From: Gammaproteobacteria bacterium
GTDB taxonomy: Bacteria > Pseudomonadota > Gammaproteobacteria > Arenicellales > UBA868
Direction: 5' to 3'
Assembly (NCBI GenBank): GCA_014239255.1
Contig: JAAZZE010000007.1
Coordinates: 1 to 60,827, forward strand
Length of the DNA: 60,827 nucleotides
Made by a program: the position numbers and the translations under genes. Every line of letters begins with the position of its first letter. The stretch's first letter is position 1. Below are positions 1 to 9,213 of this stretch, in pieces. The notes under the pieces were generated by a model. That model had not been told where the DNA came from, made no database searches, and was given only the letters and a program-made list of their open reading frames with translations.

Positions 1-505
1 CTTCGATGCCATCGAGGTCACCCTCACGACAACGCGCTGCTGCAGCACCGTAGGCACTGACGATTCTTTTGATGTCCCAATCTTCCATGGCCTTTGGAAA
101 AGCACGGTGGGCGGGTTCACGCACAGCTGAAGGCGCAATGACCGGCAGCCAGTGGCCTGTGTAATTAGAAGTGCGCCGTCCCAGGTGGGTGATCTGACAC
201 ATGGTGGCGGCGCCATGGGCATGTACGCGCCTGGCGAGCTCTCGAAAATGCGGCACGATCTGATCATCACCTGCATAAAGATTGCCGTAAGCCGCAGGCG
301 TATCTGGTGCCACCAGTGTGCCGCCGCCAAACATGGTCAGGCCGATGCCGCCTTTGGCTTTTTCTTCGTGGTAGCGCTGGTAACGCTCTTTGGGCAGGCC
401 ATCCTCCGAGTAGGCTGGCTCGTGGCTGGTCGACATAACCCGATTCTTCAGGGTCAGGTGCTTTAACTTAAAGGACTGCAGTAGGGGGTCGCTTTCGTTT
501 TTCAT
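1..505 (-). CDS. DgcA/StcD-like NADH:flavin oxidoreductase (Old Yellow Enzyme family), 3' end outside window
   Basis: The first 168 residues of an FMN-dependent TIM-barrel oxidoreductase are visible; the rest lies beyond base 1. The N-terminus shows the family pattern: an NRVMSTSHEP segment, HEEKAKGGIGLTMFGGG, then QITHLGRR followed by a REPAHR stretch. From memory this resembles dimethylglycine-catabolism protein DgcA and the stachydrine/N-methylproline demethylases more than classical Old Yellow Enzyme. Those proteins remove N-methyl groups from amino acids oxidatively and usually carry a C-terminal FeS/FAD module that cannot be seen here. The gene follows a DDAH-family gene on the same strand after about 210 bp. 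The family call is secure; the substrate is inference, supported by further N-methyl catabolic genes at 45-51 kb. Confidence 0.85.
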   Translation of the reverse strand, partial: MKNESDPLLQSFKLKHLTLKNRVMSTSHEPAYSEDGLPKERYQRYHEEKAKGGIGLTMFGGGTLVAPDTPAAYGNLYAGDDQIVPHFRELARRVHAHGAATMCQITHLGRRTSNYTGHWLPVIAPSAVREPAHRAFPKAMEDWDIKRIVSAYGAAAARCREGDLDGIE

Positions 506-717
506 GGCAACTAAAGTGGATCTTGGGTCTGACTACTGACTATATACCTCAGACAAAGCTGATTTAGCAGCGTCGGCCACCGATATTGAAATTTTTCCGT
601 GCCGACTTAAGCTTTTTGGTTCTCTCCATCGATCGTTAGCCAAATCAGCCGCGCTGTGGCTACCAAACGAGCATTTGCTTTCCAAGACTATCTCGCTGTC
701 AGCCCCCAATTTGGCGG

Positions 718-1599
718 TTATCCTCTTGTAAGTGGAAGCGTGGCGCAACGAAAGGAACCCCCGATCGCAGGCACACAATCAAAGCTTAAGAGGTTTACTG
801 AAAACCGAAATTCATCTGCCAGTATGCGGTTAATTGGCTCACATATTGGGTGATCACGTGCCAGAACATGCCGGGGGCCAACGGCTAACATGTTGGTTGC
901 GAGTGCTGCCTGCTGATCCCGGTTGACGGGTATAGTCTGCAAATCGATGATGGGCGTTTTACCATTGAGATCCATAAAAGAGTCGGTGGCTTCCTCACAC
1001 CACAACGCAAGATTGGGGTCGATCACGTTCCAGCAGCAATCAAGGTGCAATACATCGTGTGGGACGATAATAATTTCACGCTTGACATTTCTTTTTTGCA
1101 GCACAGCGGCCAGCCAATCGATTCCTTCGCGGCTTGAGCGTGCGCCTAATCCGACAAAAACCCGCCCTGGGGCCAGTACCACGTCGCCGCCCTCAAGAAA
1201 GAGTTTTTCGGGTATCTCGATCTGATTATTCTTTTCAAACCCTGCCAGCAGGTGATCGATACCTTGGTGTTCACTATTGCGTGAGGCGAAACGACTTCTT
1301 GCCTTGAAGTACAACGAGTCAATTACAAAGCCAATATCCCGGGGACAGGTCTGATCGATAATCTGTGGCGAGTTAACCAGATTAGGCCGCTCTACTTTGA
1401 TGTTGAGTTTTTGCATGGCCTTAAGTACACCGATAAATTCGCGTTCGGTCACTGCGGGATCAGGTTGGCTGTAGATAGAACTGGTTTTGGGTAGGCCCGC
1501 CTGAAGCTTCGGATCGGCCTCAGGTTTCATGCCCAGGCCCGTTCCTAGAATCACATGGCGTAACTGGTCGTATTCATTTTGAACATCAAACATGACCAT
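718..1599 (-). CDS. DDAH/amidinotransferase-family hydrolase (dimethylarginine dimethylaminohydrolase-like)
   Basis: A 293-residue enzyme of the guanidino-group-modifying superfamily, whose members cleave or transfer the amidino group of arginine-like substrates through a covalent Cys-amidino intermediate. Visible signatures: a PRD at residues 86-88, EGGDV at 136-140, the HLD histidine at 185, and the C-terminal nucleophile in GGSFRC (Cys285). Length fits single-domain DDAH or small amidinotransferases (250-300) better than bacterial arginine deiminase (about 410). It lies 46 bp downstream of a glutamine amidotransferase gene and upstream of a DgcA-like demethylase, all on one strand. If it is a true methylarginine hydrolase it would give citrulline and methylamines; arginine, creatinine-type or other guanidino substrates cannot be excluded. 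Confidence 0.8.
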   Translation of the reverse strand: MVMFDVQNEYDQLRHVILGTGLGMKPEADPKLQAGLPKTSSIYSQPDPAVTEREFIGVLKAMQKLNIKVERPNLVNSPQIIDQTCPRDIGFVIDSLYFKARSRFASRNSEHQGIDHLLAGFEKNNQIEIPEKLFLEGGDVVLAPGRVFVGLGARSSREGIDWLAAVLQKRNVKREIIIVPHDVLHLDCCWNVIDPNLALWCEEATDSFMDLNGKTPIIDLQTIPVNRDQQAALATNMLAVGPRHVLARDHPICEPINRILADEFRFSVNLLSFDCVPAIGGSFRCATLPLTRG

Positions 1600-1644
1600 T
1601 ATTCTTGTTCTTGAGTACGGGTTCGTGCGCGATGCGGCGCCCGA

Positions 1645-2379
1645 TCAATCGGGCTGTCTTCGAGAGCTTGATGGCCCCACCAGTTTGGTCAGAAAATGAT
1701 CCAGCCATGCTGCCTGGGATTCATGTGATGATCTGCCGAGGCGATCTTGTTCTTCGCGGGTTTGCGCCCCGGGCCGGCCATAGAGCGTCCGATTTTTATG
1801 CTGCCAGCGCTGAAAGTTCTCTAAAGAGCATTCCGGGTGAAACTGAAAGCCATAAGTTTTCTTCCCGTAGGCAAATGCCTGGTGGGCAAAGTGCTCCGTA
1901 CTGGCCAGGATGGTAGCGCCGGCAGGTGCGCTGAAGCCGTGGTAATGGGATTGAGTGACGCGAAAGTTATCTGGAAAAAAACCTTTGCCCTGTTCAGTTG
2001 AGGTCAGAGGGTAATAGCCGAATTCACCCATGCCTTGGGGGTGGGGTCCTATGGTGGCCCCAAGAACGTGGGCAATGATCTGCCCACCCAGGCAAAATCC
2101 CACGGTGGGAATTTCATTTGTGATGCACTCTTTTGCAAAGGCGATCTCTGCATGCAGCCAGGGGTAGCGCGCCGTGTGCCAGTCTTTTTCGTCTTCAGGT
2201 TTTCCGCCACCGTAGATCAGCGCGGTGGCGACTGACTCATCAATCTTGGGTAGTGCATCACCCTGGTCGGGTCGGCACCAGTCAAGTTGATAGCCCAGCT
2301 TCGCCAGAATACCTGAAGCGTGATCATTGTCATGGGGGCCATTACCCCCATGAGTGATCAATACTGCTTTGGCTGCCAT
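1645..2379 (-). CDS. Class I glutamine amidotransferase domain protein (GMP synthase-like)
   Basis: A stand-alone 244-residue class I glutaminase-type domain. The catalytic triad is intact: Cys96 in GFCLGGQ, and His181 with Glu183 in QFHPE. Such proteins hydrolyse the amide or gamma-glutamyl bond of glutamine or of gamma-glutamyl conjugates in the cytoplasm. No synthetase partner is fused or adjacent, so it may be a gamma-glutamyl hydrolase or pass ammonia to an unknown partner. It starts 78 bp after the isocitrate dehydrogenase stop and ends 46 bp before the DDAH-like gene, so co-transcription is plausible. The family is certain; the substrate is unknown. Confidence 0.85.
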   Translation of the reverse strand: MAAKAVLITHGGNGPHDNDHASGILAKLGYQLDWCRPDQGDALPKIDESVATALIYGGGKPEDEKDWHTARYPWLHAEIAFAKECITNEIPTVGFCLGGQIIAHVLGATIGPHPQGMGEFGYYPLTSTEQGKGFFPDNFRVTQSHYHGFSAPAGATILASTEHFAHQAFAYGKKTYGFQFHPECSLENFQRWQHKNRTLYGRPGAQTREEQDRLGRSSHESQAAWLDHFLTKLVGPSSSRRQPD

Positions 2380-2457
2380 ATCCAGACGCTCTCACGCAGG
2401 CTAACCGACCTTGGAGACAATCCTATCGGTTATGGATTGATGCGACGGTTTTGTAAT

Positions 2458-4230
2458 CTACTGATGCAACTCCCAACCCCAGTCGAATTCCTCAACCACC
2501 TGGATCAGGTCGGTCTGCGAAACGATGCCGACCGGTGTGCCTTTGGCCTCCACCACAAGCCGGCGTACGTCATATTCACGCAGAGCCTCTGCAATCAGCG
2601 GCAGAGGGGCGTCGGCAGAAATACTGAAAAGTTTTCGATTGGCAATCTGCCCTACCGACGTATCATTGATCGAGGCGTTGGTACCGAGCACTTTGGTCAC
2701 TACATCGCGTTGGGTGACAATACCCCAGTTTCCGTTTTCATCGGGCTCGATCATGATCGAGCGTATCCCCAACTCTCGCATACGCTGCATGGCATCGGCA
2801 ACGCTGGTCTCAGACGGAATGCTTTTTAAAGGCGACATGATACCGGCTGCAGTAGAGGGTTGACGGCCCGAGTCTTTCATTGCTGCCATGGGATCACTGA
2901 TACGCTTCGCTTCACGAGCTGCACGCTCCTTTTTCAGGGTTTCACGCCGTTCCTGTTCGTAGCGGGCAAGATCCGTAGCGTTACCGGTAATGCGCGCAAT
3001 CAGAGCATCGGCAAAGGTGCTGGTCGATACGGTGTGGGCATTTTCCATCAGTCTGGCAAAATCGTAAGTCACAAATTTTTCCTGAATAACCTTGGGGTAG
3101 GCGGCGTTAATCAGGTCGGCCGCTTCGCGCCAGCCCATGTACTCAAGCATCATCACCCCGGAGAAGATCAGCGAAGAAGGATTCACCTTATCCTGATCGG
3201 CATATTTGGGCGCTGTGCCATGGGTCGCCTCAAATACGGCCACATGGTCGGCCGTATTAGCTCCCGGCGCAATGCCCATGCCGCCAACCTCGGCAGCCGC
3301 AGCATCAGAAAGATAATCCCCATTTAAGTTCATGGTGGCAATCACATCAAATTCGGCAGGCCGTAACTGCAGTAATTGGAAAATGATATCAGCAATACGA
3401 TCCTTGATAATCACCTTTCCCTCAGGCGCTTTTCCGCCATGCACGGCGTAGAGTTCCTCTTCAGTCACCACCTGATCGCCAAACTCATCCTGGGCCAGTT
3501 CATAGCCCCAGTTGCGAAAGGCGCCTTCGGTGAACTTCATGATGTTGCCTTTATGCACCAGAGTTACGCTCTCACGCTGGTTGTCAATTGCGTACTGGAT
3601 GGCTTTGCGGACAAGTCGTTTGGAGCCAAATGGACTGATCGGCTTGATGCCCAGTCCCGCATCCTCAAAGAAGTCGGCCCCCATTTCCTCACGTAAAAAA
3701 CGCGCCAGGCGCAGGTTATCCTCGGTGCCCGATTCGTACTCCAGGCCTGCGTAGACATCTTCGGTGTTCTCACGGAAGATCACAACGTCGACTTTTTCAG
3801 GCTCACGCATCGGTGAGGGTACGCCGGTGTAGTAGCGCACCGGGCGTACACAGGCATAGAGGTCCAACTCCTGTCGCAGTGAGACATTCAGCGAGCGAAA
3901 ACCTCCACCCACTGGCGTGGTTAGTGGGCCTTTGATAGCCACAATCAGGTCACGGATGGCAGCTAGGGCTTCCGCTGGAAAGTAGTCGCCATCGTAAAGA
4001 GAGCCGGCTTTTTCGCCTAGGTAGAGTTCACACCAGTGAATCTGACGTTTGCCGTCATAGGCTTTTTCCACTGATGCATCAAGCACCCGTAGCATGGCCC
4101 GGGTGATGTCGGGGCCAATGCCGTCACCTTCCACATAGCCGATAATGGGCTGGTCAGGAATGCTCAGCCGCCCATCTTTAACGCTAATCTTCTCGCCGTT
4201 GTCTGGTAGGCGAATATGCTGGTAACTCAT
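2458..4230 (-). CDS. icd: NADP-dependent isocitrate dehydrogenase with C-terminal CBS-domain pair
   Basis: Residues 1-416 are a complete E. coli-type isocitrate dehydrogenase, converting isocitrate to 2-oxoglutarate and CO2. Ser113 sits in GGGFRSLNV, the position phosphorylated by AceK in E. coli; Tyr160 and the VHKGN lysine are present; Lys342, Tyr343 and Val349 match the NADP-specificity residues. The chain does not stop there. A charged linker (about 417-450) leads to two CBS motifs (about 463-520 and 527-584), a module that normally binds adenine nucleotides, giving 590 residues against about 416 usually. I chose ATG 4230 (AGAGG nine bases upstream, E. coli-like N-terminus) over a GTG at 4299. 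No aceK is in the window. Adenylate control of the branch point with isocitrate lyase is inferred. Confidence 0.95.
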   Translation of the reverse strand: MSYQHIRLPDNGEKISVKDGRLSIPDQPIIGYVEGDGIGPDITRAMLRVLDASVEKAYDGKRQIHWCELYLGEKAGSLYDGDYFPAEALAAIRDLIVAIKGPLTTPVGGGFRSLNVSLRQELDLYACVRPVRYYTGVPSPMREPEKVDVVIFRENTEDVYAGLEYESGTEDNLRLARFLREEMGADFFEDAGLGIKPISPFGSKRLVRKAIQYAIDNQRESVTLVHKGNIMKFTEGAFRNWGYELAQDEFGDQVVTEEELYAVHGGKAPEGKVIIKDRIADIIFQLLQLRPAEFDVIATMNLNGDYLSDAAAAEVGGMGIAPGANTADHVAVFEATHGTAPKYADQDKVNPSSLIFSGVMMLEYMGWREAADLINAAYPKVIQEKFVTYDFARLMENAHTVSTSTFADALIARITGNATDLARYEQERRETLKKERAAREAKRISDPMAAMKDSGRQPSTAAGIMSPLKSIPSETSVADAMQRMRELGIRSIMIEPDENGNWGIVTQRDVVTKVLGTNASINDTSVGQIANRKLFSISADAPLPLIAEALREYDVRRLVVEAKGTPVGIVSQTDLIQVVEEFDWGWELHQ

Positions 4231-4452
4231 TTCATCAAACCTCTGGTAGATTCTGGGCACGCCGGGCGAATATCTTGTGGGATTGGAGCTGTTGACCACA
4301 AAGGTGCTTCACCCTGGTTGCGATACCGCAAAATGCTAGGGGGCATTTTTCGCATATTTTACCACTGCGCTATCGATGCCCGGTGACAACTGACGCGATC
4401 ATGATTTGGGTCAGACCAGATCTCAATTCAGAATTTAATCCAGCGCTAATTG

Positions 4453-5655
4453 ATGACACGAGATTTCAAACGAACATCTCCTGACGGTTCTTTGTGGGGC
4501 CGTCAGCAGTTGCTCGCCCTGGCGGCTCTGATCGGTTGTTTGAGCATTTATGGCATTATCATCAGCCTGTTTACACCGCTGCTTTCCCTGATTCTCGAAA
4601 GCCGAGGAGCTAGCGCCACGCTGATTGGCGCCCTGGCAATGGCGGGGCCGGTCGGCGTGATGTTGGGGTCTTTTGTTATTCCCCGGTTCATGCGTCAGAT
4701 CGAGGGTCGCAAACTGTTGCTGGCTGGTGTGGTAATCGAGATTGTTCTGATCGTTGCTTTAATGAGCACCGATTCGATTTTCGCCTGGTTTGTGATTCGT
4801 TTTCTGGGCGGACTTACAGGTGTTGTCCTTTTCGTGGTGACTGAGACCTGGTTGATCGAGATTACCCCCGAGCCACATCGTGGTCGGGTCATGGGTTTAT
4901 ACAACACGACTCTGGCGCTGAGTTTTGCATTGGGCCCACTGATGCTGTCCATGACAGGTGTCGAAGGGAAAACCCCGTTTGTTGCAGGCATCATTCTGAT
5001 GGCGTTAGCCGGTCTGCCACTGCTTTTTGCCGGGACCTACAGACCCAGCTCGGTTGAAGAGCCAGGTTTTGGGATTGCCAGTTTTATACGTGTTGCGCCC
5101 TTGCTGGCACTTGCCTGCTTTGTGGTTGCTTTCAAGGACCTGGCTAGTGTCAGTTTGCTGCCGGTGTATGGGCTGCGTGTGGGTCTCGATGAATCTTCCG
5201 CGGTACTGATGCTATTTTTTGCAGCAACAGGCGGCGCACTGTTGCAATTGCCCATTGGCTGGGCGGCTGATTACTTCGATGCACGCAAAGTGTTAGTGGT
5301 GTGCGCCTTTGTTGGGGTATTTGGCGCCCTGATCTGGCCGTTTGCGGTCGGCGTACCGGTCTTGCTCTGGATTACACTTTTCTTGTGGTGGGGATTCTTC
5401 GCCGGGGTCTACACTGTGGCGATGATTCTCGCTGGGCAATGGTTCAAGGGGGTGGAACTCGCTACCGCGATGGCGGCATTCGGTGTGTACTGGGGTATGG
5501 GCGCTTTTGCCGGACCGCTTATCGGAGGTGTCAGCATGGATCTGTGGAATCCGCATGGGCTGGCCTTAACACTGGCGATTGTCGCAGGTGGTTTCTTTGC
5601 GGTCAGTCTGTTGCGGCGTCTATATCATCCGCGGCTGGGTCGATCAGTTGGTTAA
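4453..5655 (+). CDS. MFS transporter, YcaD-like
   Basis: A 400-residue polytopic membrane protein with about 12 hydrophobic segments in two halves. A motif-A-like loop (PRFMRQIEGRKLL) follows the second helix, and an acidic/arginine loop (TPEPHRGRVMG) lies after the fourth. It resembles the YcaD group of major facilitator proteins, whose substrates are mostly unknown. ATG at 4453 is preferred over the overlapping TTG at 4450. It is divergent from the isocitrate dehydrogenase gene and is followed after 42 bp by a MATE transporter gene on the same strand, probably as a two-gene unit. No substrate can be assigned. Confidence 0.85.
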   Translation: MTRDFKRTSPDGSLWGRQQLLALAALIGCLSIYGIIISLFTPLLSLILESRGASATLIGALAMAGPVGVMLGSFVIPRFMRQIEGRKLLLAGVVIEIVLIVALMSTDSIFAWFVIRFLGGLTGVVLFVVTETWLIEITPEPHRGRVMGLYNTTLALSFALGPLMLSMTGVEGKTPFVAGIILMALAGLPLLFAGTYRPSSVEEPGFGIASFIRVAPLLALACFVVAFKDLASVSLLPVYGLRVGLDESSAVLMLFFAATGGALLQLPIGWAADYFDARKVLVVCAFVGVFGALIWPFAVGVPVLLWITLFLWWGFFAGVYTVAMILAGQWFKGVELATAMAAFGVYWGMGAFAGPLIGGVSMDLWNPHGLALTLAIVAGGFFAVSLLRRLYHPRLGRSVG

Positions 5656-5697
5656 ATCACCGAGGCTGCCATGTCGGATCAGGCCTGCAGCTAAGCT

Positions 5698-7050
5698 ATG
5701 AGCGTTGCTACATTTAAATTTAAAAGTGAACTGCGCGGCCTGCTGACGCTGGGGTTGCCGATCATACTGACGCAGTTCATCCAGGTCAGCAATACCACCG
5801 TAGCCATCCTGATGATGGGGCGGGTGGGATCTGTTGAGCTTGCAGCGGTCGGGCTGGGCGGAGCTTTCATGATCTTCGTGTTTCTTGCGTGTCTTGGGGT
5901 CATGATGTCGCTATCGCCGACCATTGCCCAGCATTTTGGCGCCGGGCGTAACGATTCGATCCGGCACGCGTTCCAGCAGGGGTTATGGTTAGCTGTTGGC
6001 ACTGGCGCTGCGGCATTTTTCCTGCTGCGCCAGATGGGACGCTTGATGCACTGGATGGCGGTCGACCCCGAGGTGATCCCGCTCGCACAGGCCTACCTTG
6101 ATATTGCGGCCTGGTCGATGCCGTCAGTCTGCATTTACATGGCCTTTCGCTTTCTCTGTGAGGCAACCGGCCACTCACGGCCTATGCTAGTGGTCAATAT
6201 CGTCACGCTACCGGTGGTGGTCGGTGGAAACTGGGTGCTGATCTTTGGTCACTGGGGCTTGCCCGCCTTGGGGGTCGAGGGTGCGGCCTTCAATCTGATT
6301 CTGGTCATGATGCTGAACGCACTGGGTCTGGTGCTGTTTGTACTTCTGTCTGAGCGCTATCGGGTGCGTCGATTGTTTGGCTCATTCCAATGGCCTTCGC
6401 ACGAATGCTTTATCTTGTTAAAACTGGGTCTTCCCATTGCCGGAACGCTGGTACTGGACTCAGGATTTTTCAGCGCGATCGCCTTACTCATGGGCAAGAT
6501 TGGTTATGTCTGGCTAGCAGCGCACCAGGTGGCAATCAACTATGCGACCGTGGCTTTCATGATCCCGGTCAGCCTGTCGAGCGCTACTATGGCTCGGGTC
6601 GGACAGGCCGTGGGTCAGGGTGACTCTGTACTGGCGCGGGCACGTGGCTTCCTCGGGATTTCATCGAGTCTGTTGTTGGTATTGCCCTCCATTATGCTAG
6701 TGCTCGCCGTGCCTCAATGGATAGCACATCTGTACACGGGCGATGATGCGGTGATCGAGGCCGCCGTGCCGTTGCTTATGGTAGCCGCCGTCCTGCACAT
6801 ATTCGATGCGATCTATATTACTGCTCAGGGGGCGTTGCGTGGCCTCAAGGATGTAAACGGGCCGATGCTCATTTCGTTGAGTTTCTGGCTTTGCGGCTTG
6901 CCAGCGGCCTGGTTCTTTGGAATCGTAAATGACTGGGGTGCGGTGGGATTGTGGTGGGGCATGATTGTCGGGGTCGCACTTACAGCAGTACTTTTGCTGT
7001 GGCGCTTTCACTGGCGCTCGCGATCAATGATCTTGGAAAAAACTGGTTGA
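5698..7050 (+). CDS. MATE-family multidrug/cation antiporter (NorM-like)
   Basis: A 450-residue inner-membrane protein with about 12 transmembrane segments in two related halves. N-terminal features are typical of MATE exporters of the NorM branch: GLPIILTQFIQVSNTTVAIL, then a VGSVELAAVGLGG loop. A second-half copy reads KLGLPIAGTLVLDSG. These proteins export cationic organic compounds in exchange for Na+ or H+. Length is normal (about 450-460). It lies 42 bp after the MFS gene. Some family members have metabolic rather than drug substrates, so the physiological cargo is open. Confidence 0.9.
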   Translation: MSVATFKFKSELRGLLTLGLPIILTQFIQVSNTTVAILMMGRVGSVELAAVGLGGAFMIFVFLACLGVMMSLSPTIAQHFGAGRNDSIRHAFQQGLWLAVGTGAAAFFLLRQMGRLMHWMAVDPEVIPLAQAYLDIAAWSMPSVCIYMAFRFLCEATGHSRPMLVVNIVTLPVVVGGNWVLIFGHWGLPALGVEGAAFNLILVMMLNALGLVLFVLLSERYRVRRLFGSFQWPSHECFILLKLGLPIAGTLVLDSGFFSAIALLMGKIGYVWLAAHQVAINYATVAFMIPVSLSSATMARVGQAVGQGDSVLARARGFLGISSSLLLVLPSIMLVLAVPQWIAHLYTGDDAVIEAAVPLLMVAAVLHIFDAIYITAQGALRGLKDVNGPMLISLSFWLCGLPAAWFFGIVNDWGAVGLWWGMIVGVALTAVLLLWRFHWRSRSMILEKTG

Positions 7051-7148
7051 CTACTTGGGGAGGCTCGACATTAGTTGAGTTCGGCTTTCCGGCGGTGGTA
7101 GTGCCAAGTAATGGGCTCCATGCTGTCGGTTTCGATTCTTCAGGTAAA

Positions 7149-7361
7149 TCAGTTCAGATTACCCCTTGGTCCGCGCCGAACCTTCGGTCGCAGCCTTTGG
7201 TAGGGAACGTCGTCTAACCGACAGTAGTTGGCTCCAGGCGCTTCGGCATGCAGGATACGCTCAGCAATAGGCTCGAAGTCGTCTCGAAAATGAACCGTGC
7301 TCTTGAGCGCAATAATTTTGGAACTCTCACTTAGCCAGTAGGGGGCATCACTCAGTGGCAA
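7149..7361 (-). CDS. Small hypothetical protein (70 aa), doubtful
   Basis: A 70-codon frame between the converging MATE and mnmA genes, on the mnmA strand and 56 bp downstream of it. It has an ATG start but no clear Shine-Dalgarno sequence. The product is mixed-charge, without a signal peptide or membrane segment, and ends in a basic RPKVRRGPR tail. I recognise no family. It could be a short gene co-transcribed with mnmA or a chance frame; if it is not real, about 365 bp here hold no gene. Confidence 0.3.
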   Translation of the reverse strand: MPLSDAPYWLSESSKIIALKSTVHFRDDFEPIAERILHAEAPGANYCRLDDVPYQRLRPKVRRGPRGNLN

Positions 7362-7416
7362 GAGATCGCGAGGCTTGCGTTATAGCACCAAGTCAGCCCA
7401 TGGCGGACCAGCACCA

Positions 7417-8493
7417 TTAGTCCTGGTCTATAACCCCGCCGCCAAGAACGCGCTCGTGATCGTAAAGCACCAGCGACTGCCCGGGTGTTGGGGCACGCTG
7501 CAGATCATCGAACACCACCTCGATACGATCCGGGGTGTTTTGTTGCACAGTGCACGGCTGATCGGTCTGGCGGTAGCGGGTCTTGGCCTTACAGCGCATT
7601 GGCCAGTTCTTTGGGGCGCCGTTGATCCAGTGCATTTCTTGTACTGCGACTGATTGCCTCATCAGCGCTGGGTGGTCATGTCCTTGAATTACTGTCAGAA
7701 CGTTGTGCTCCATATCTTTGCCGGCGACATACCAGGGCTCACCGGGCCCGCCAATATCCAGGCCTTGGCGCTGTCCCAGGGTATAAAACCAAAGACCCTG
7801 GTGCTCGCCGACGACCTCACCTTCAAGGTTTTGGATTCTGCCGGGTGTTACCGGCAGGTAGCGGGCGAGAAATTCACTAAAGCGTCTTTCTCCTATGAAA
7901 CAAATACCGGTACTGTCTTTTCGCTGGGCATTTGGCAACCCAAGGGCGGCAGCCTCTTCACGAACATCAGTCTTTTTCAGTTCCCCCAGGGGAAACAAAG
8001 TCGGGGCGAGAGCGCCTTGACCTAACGCATATAAAAAGTAGGACTGATCCTTGGAAAGGTCCTTTGCTTTATTCAGAAAGAATGCACCGCTGGATTCTTC
8101 GATACGTGCATAGTGTCCAGTTGCAATCCTCTCACTGCCAAGATGCTGGGCGTAGGACAGAAATTCCTTGAATTTGATTTCCCGGTTGCACAATACGTCC
8201 GGATTAGGCGTGCGCCCGGCTCGATATTCACGCAAAAAAATGGCAAAGACCCGTTCCCAGTATTCATGGGAGAAATTAACGGTCCGAAGGGGTATATCCA
8301 GTGCATCACTGACTTGAGTTGCCATGGCGAGGTCTTCGCGTGCTGCGCAGTACACCTCGTCATCGTCCTCTTCCCAGTTCTTCATGAATAGGGCCGTGAC
8401 ATTCCAGCCGTCTTGTTTTAGGTGTGAAGCCGCTATTCCGGAATCCACGCCCCCGGATAGTCCGACCACGACAGAACCCTTGGTATTTATCAC
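7417..8493 (-). CDS. mnmA: tRNA-specific 2-thiouridylase MnmA
   Basis: This cytoplasmic ATP-pyrophosphatase installs the 2-thio group on U34 of tRNA-Lys, -Glu and -Gln, using sulfur relayed to it as persulfide. The PP-loop GLSGGVDS is at residues 11-18. The two catalytic cysteines, Cys102 (DVLCNREIKF) and Cys198 (STGICFIGER), are both present with normal spacing. Length 358 is standard. A gene for an exported protein ends 33 bp upstream on the same strand. The hflD and purB genes that often follow mnmA in gammaproteobacteria are absent. ATG at 8493 begins a MINTKGSVVVGLSGG N-terminus of the expected form. Confidence 0.98.
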   Translation of the reverse strand: MINTKGSVVVGLSGGVDSGIAASHLKQDGWNVTALFMKNWEEDDDEVYCAAREDLAMATQVSDALDIPLRTVNFSHEYWERVFAIFLREYRAGRTPNPDVLCNREIKFKEFLSYAQHLGSERIATGHYARIEESSGAFFLNKAKDLSKDQSYFLYALGQGALAPTLFPLGELKKTDVREEAAALGLPNAQRKDSTGICFIGERRFSEFLARYLPVTPGRIQNLEGEVVGEHQGLWFYTLGQRQGLDIGGPGEPWYVAGKDMEHNVLTVIQGHDHPALMRQSVAVQEMHWINGAPKNWPMRCKAKTRYRQTDQPCTVQQNTPDRIEVVFDDLQRAPTPGQSLVLYDHERVLGGGVIDQD

Positions 8494-8526
8494 TTTGGCT
8501 GGTAAAGCGTCCGCCGCCGCGATGAC

Positions 8527-9126
8527 TCAGTCTACTACGTTAAAAAGGACGAGGCGCGCTTCTGTGAGATCTTCCCACTTCGCACTGCGCGCAATATAAG
8601 GAAGCATTCCGTTATCCTGGAACCAGCTGTCTACGACGAAACGTTCGCCGGTCGCGATCTCTTGCAGTTGACCGGCCCAATGTGCATCGAAGCCGCCACT
8701 GCGATAAGCGCGATCCATCACATGGTGCCAGCGCAGGTGACCCTGCGATTCAAACAAATGCATATAAGTAGTGACGTTCAGTGACTCATCAATACAATCA
8801 AGCTGACCCGGAAAGCTAGGATTTTTTTCCAGGTTTAAGCCTTTGTCGCGATGGGTCGGGGTGTGGTGGCCTACAACGACTTCCATCCAGCCAATTGCCC
8901 GGCGTATCTGTTCACGCTCGGCAGCCGCGCTGGTAGCGCCAGGATAGAACCAGCCAATGATACTGTGCCATTCAGTCTGAGAAAGCGTTATCGTTTGACG
9001 GGTTTTACAACTAAAGTTGTAGCAGATCTCAATTTGCTGCGCGCTGGCTACGCCTGCGAGCACCAATGCCCAAAGAGTCAGCAGGATTTGAAAAGAGCGG
9101 CGTGTTAAGAGAAAGCAAGGTCGCAT
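8527..9126 (-). CDS. Exported protein of unknown function (199 aa)
   Basis: A signal peptide is clear: basic MRPCFLLTRRSF, a hydrophobic stretch, and likely cleavage after VASA before QQIEICYNF near residue 29. The mature part carries two early cysteines (CYNFSC), a third in QLDCIDES, a histidine-rich VGHHTPTH segment, and a tryptophan-containing QGHLRWHHVMDRA stretch. It ends in a DLTEARLVLFNVVD tail. I recognise no characterised family; it reads like a conserved periplasmic protein. It lies directly upstream of mnmA on the same strand (33 bp) and is likely co-transcribed, though a functional link to tRNA thiolation is not evident. Confidence 0.75.
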   Translation of the reverse strand: MRPCFLLTRRSFQILLTLWALVLAGVASAQQIEICYNFSCKTRQTITLSQTEWHSIIGWFYPGATSAAAEREQIRRAIGWMEVVVGHHTPTHRDKGLNLEKNPSFPGQLDCIDESLNVTTYMHLFESQGHLRWHHVMDRAYRSGGFDAHWAGQLQEIATGERFVVDSWFQDNGMLPYIARSAKWEDLTEARLVLFNVVD

Positions 9127-9213
9127 GAGACGCTAAGGACGAAATGATTGATCGGCAAATTATAAACCAGTGCTGCCCGGAAAATTTAAGGTTACCGGTC
9201 AGGGTAAAGGGCC

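Noticed and set aside
533-778. 81-codon minus-strand frame after the DDAH-like gene
   Set aside because: It overlaps the 3' end of the DDAH-like gene in another frame, has no ribosome site and no recognisable content.
4231-4299. N-terminal extension of isocitrate dehydrogenase from a GTG
   Set aside because: ATG 4230 has an AGAGG site and matches the E. coli N-terminus; the extra 23 residues look non-homologous.
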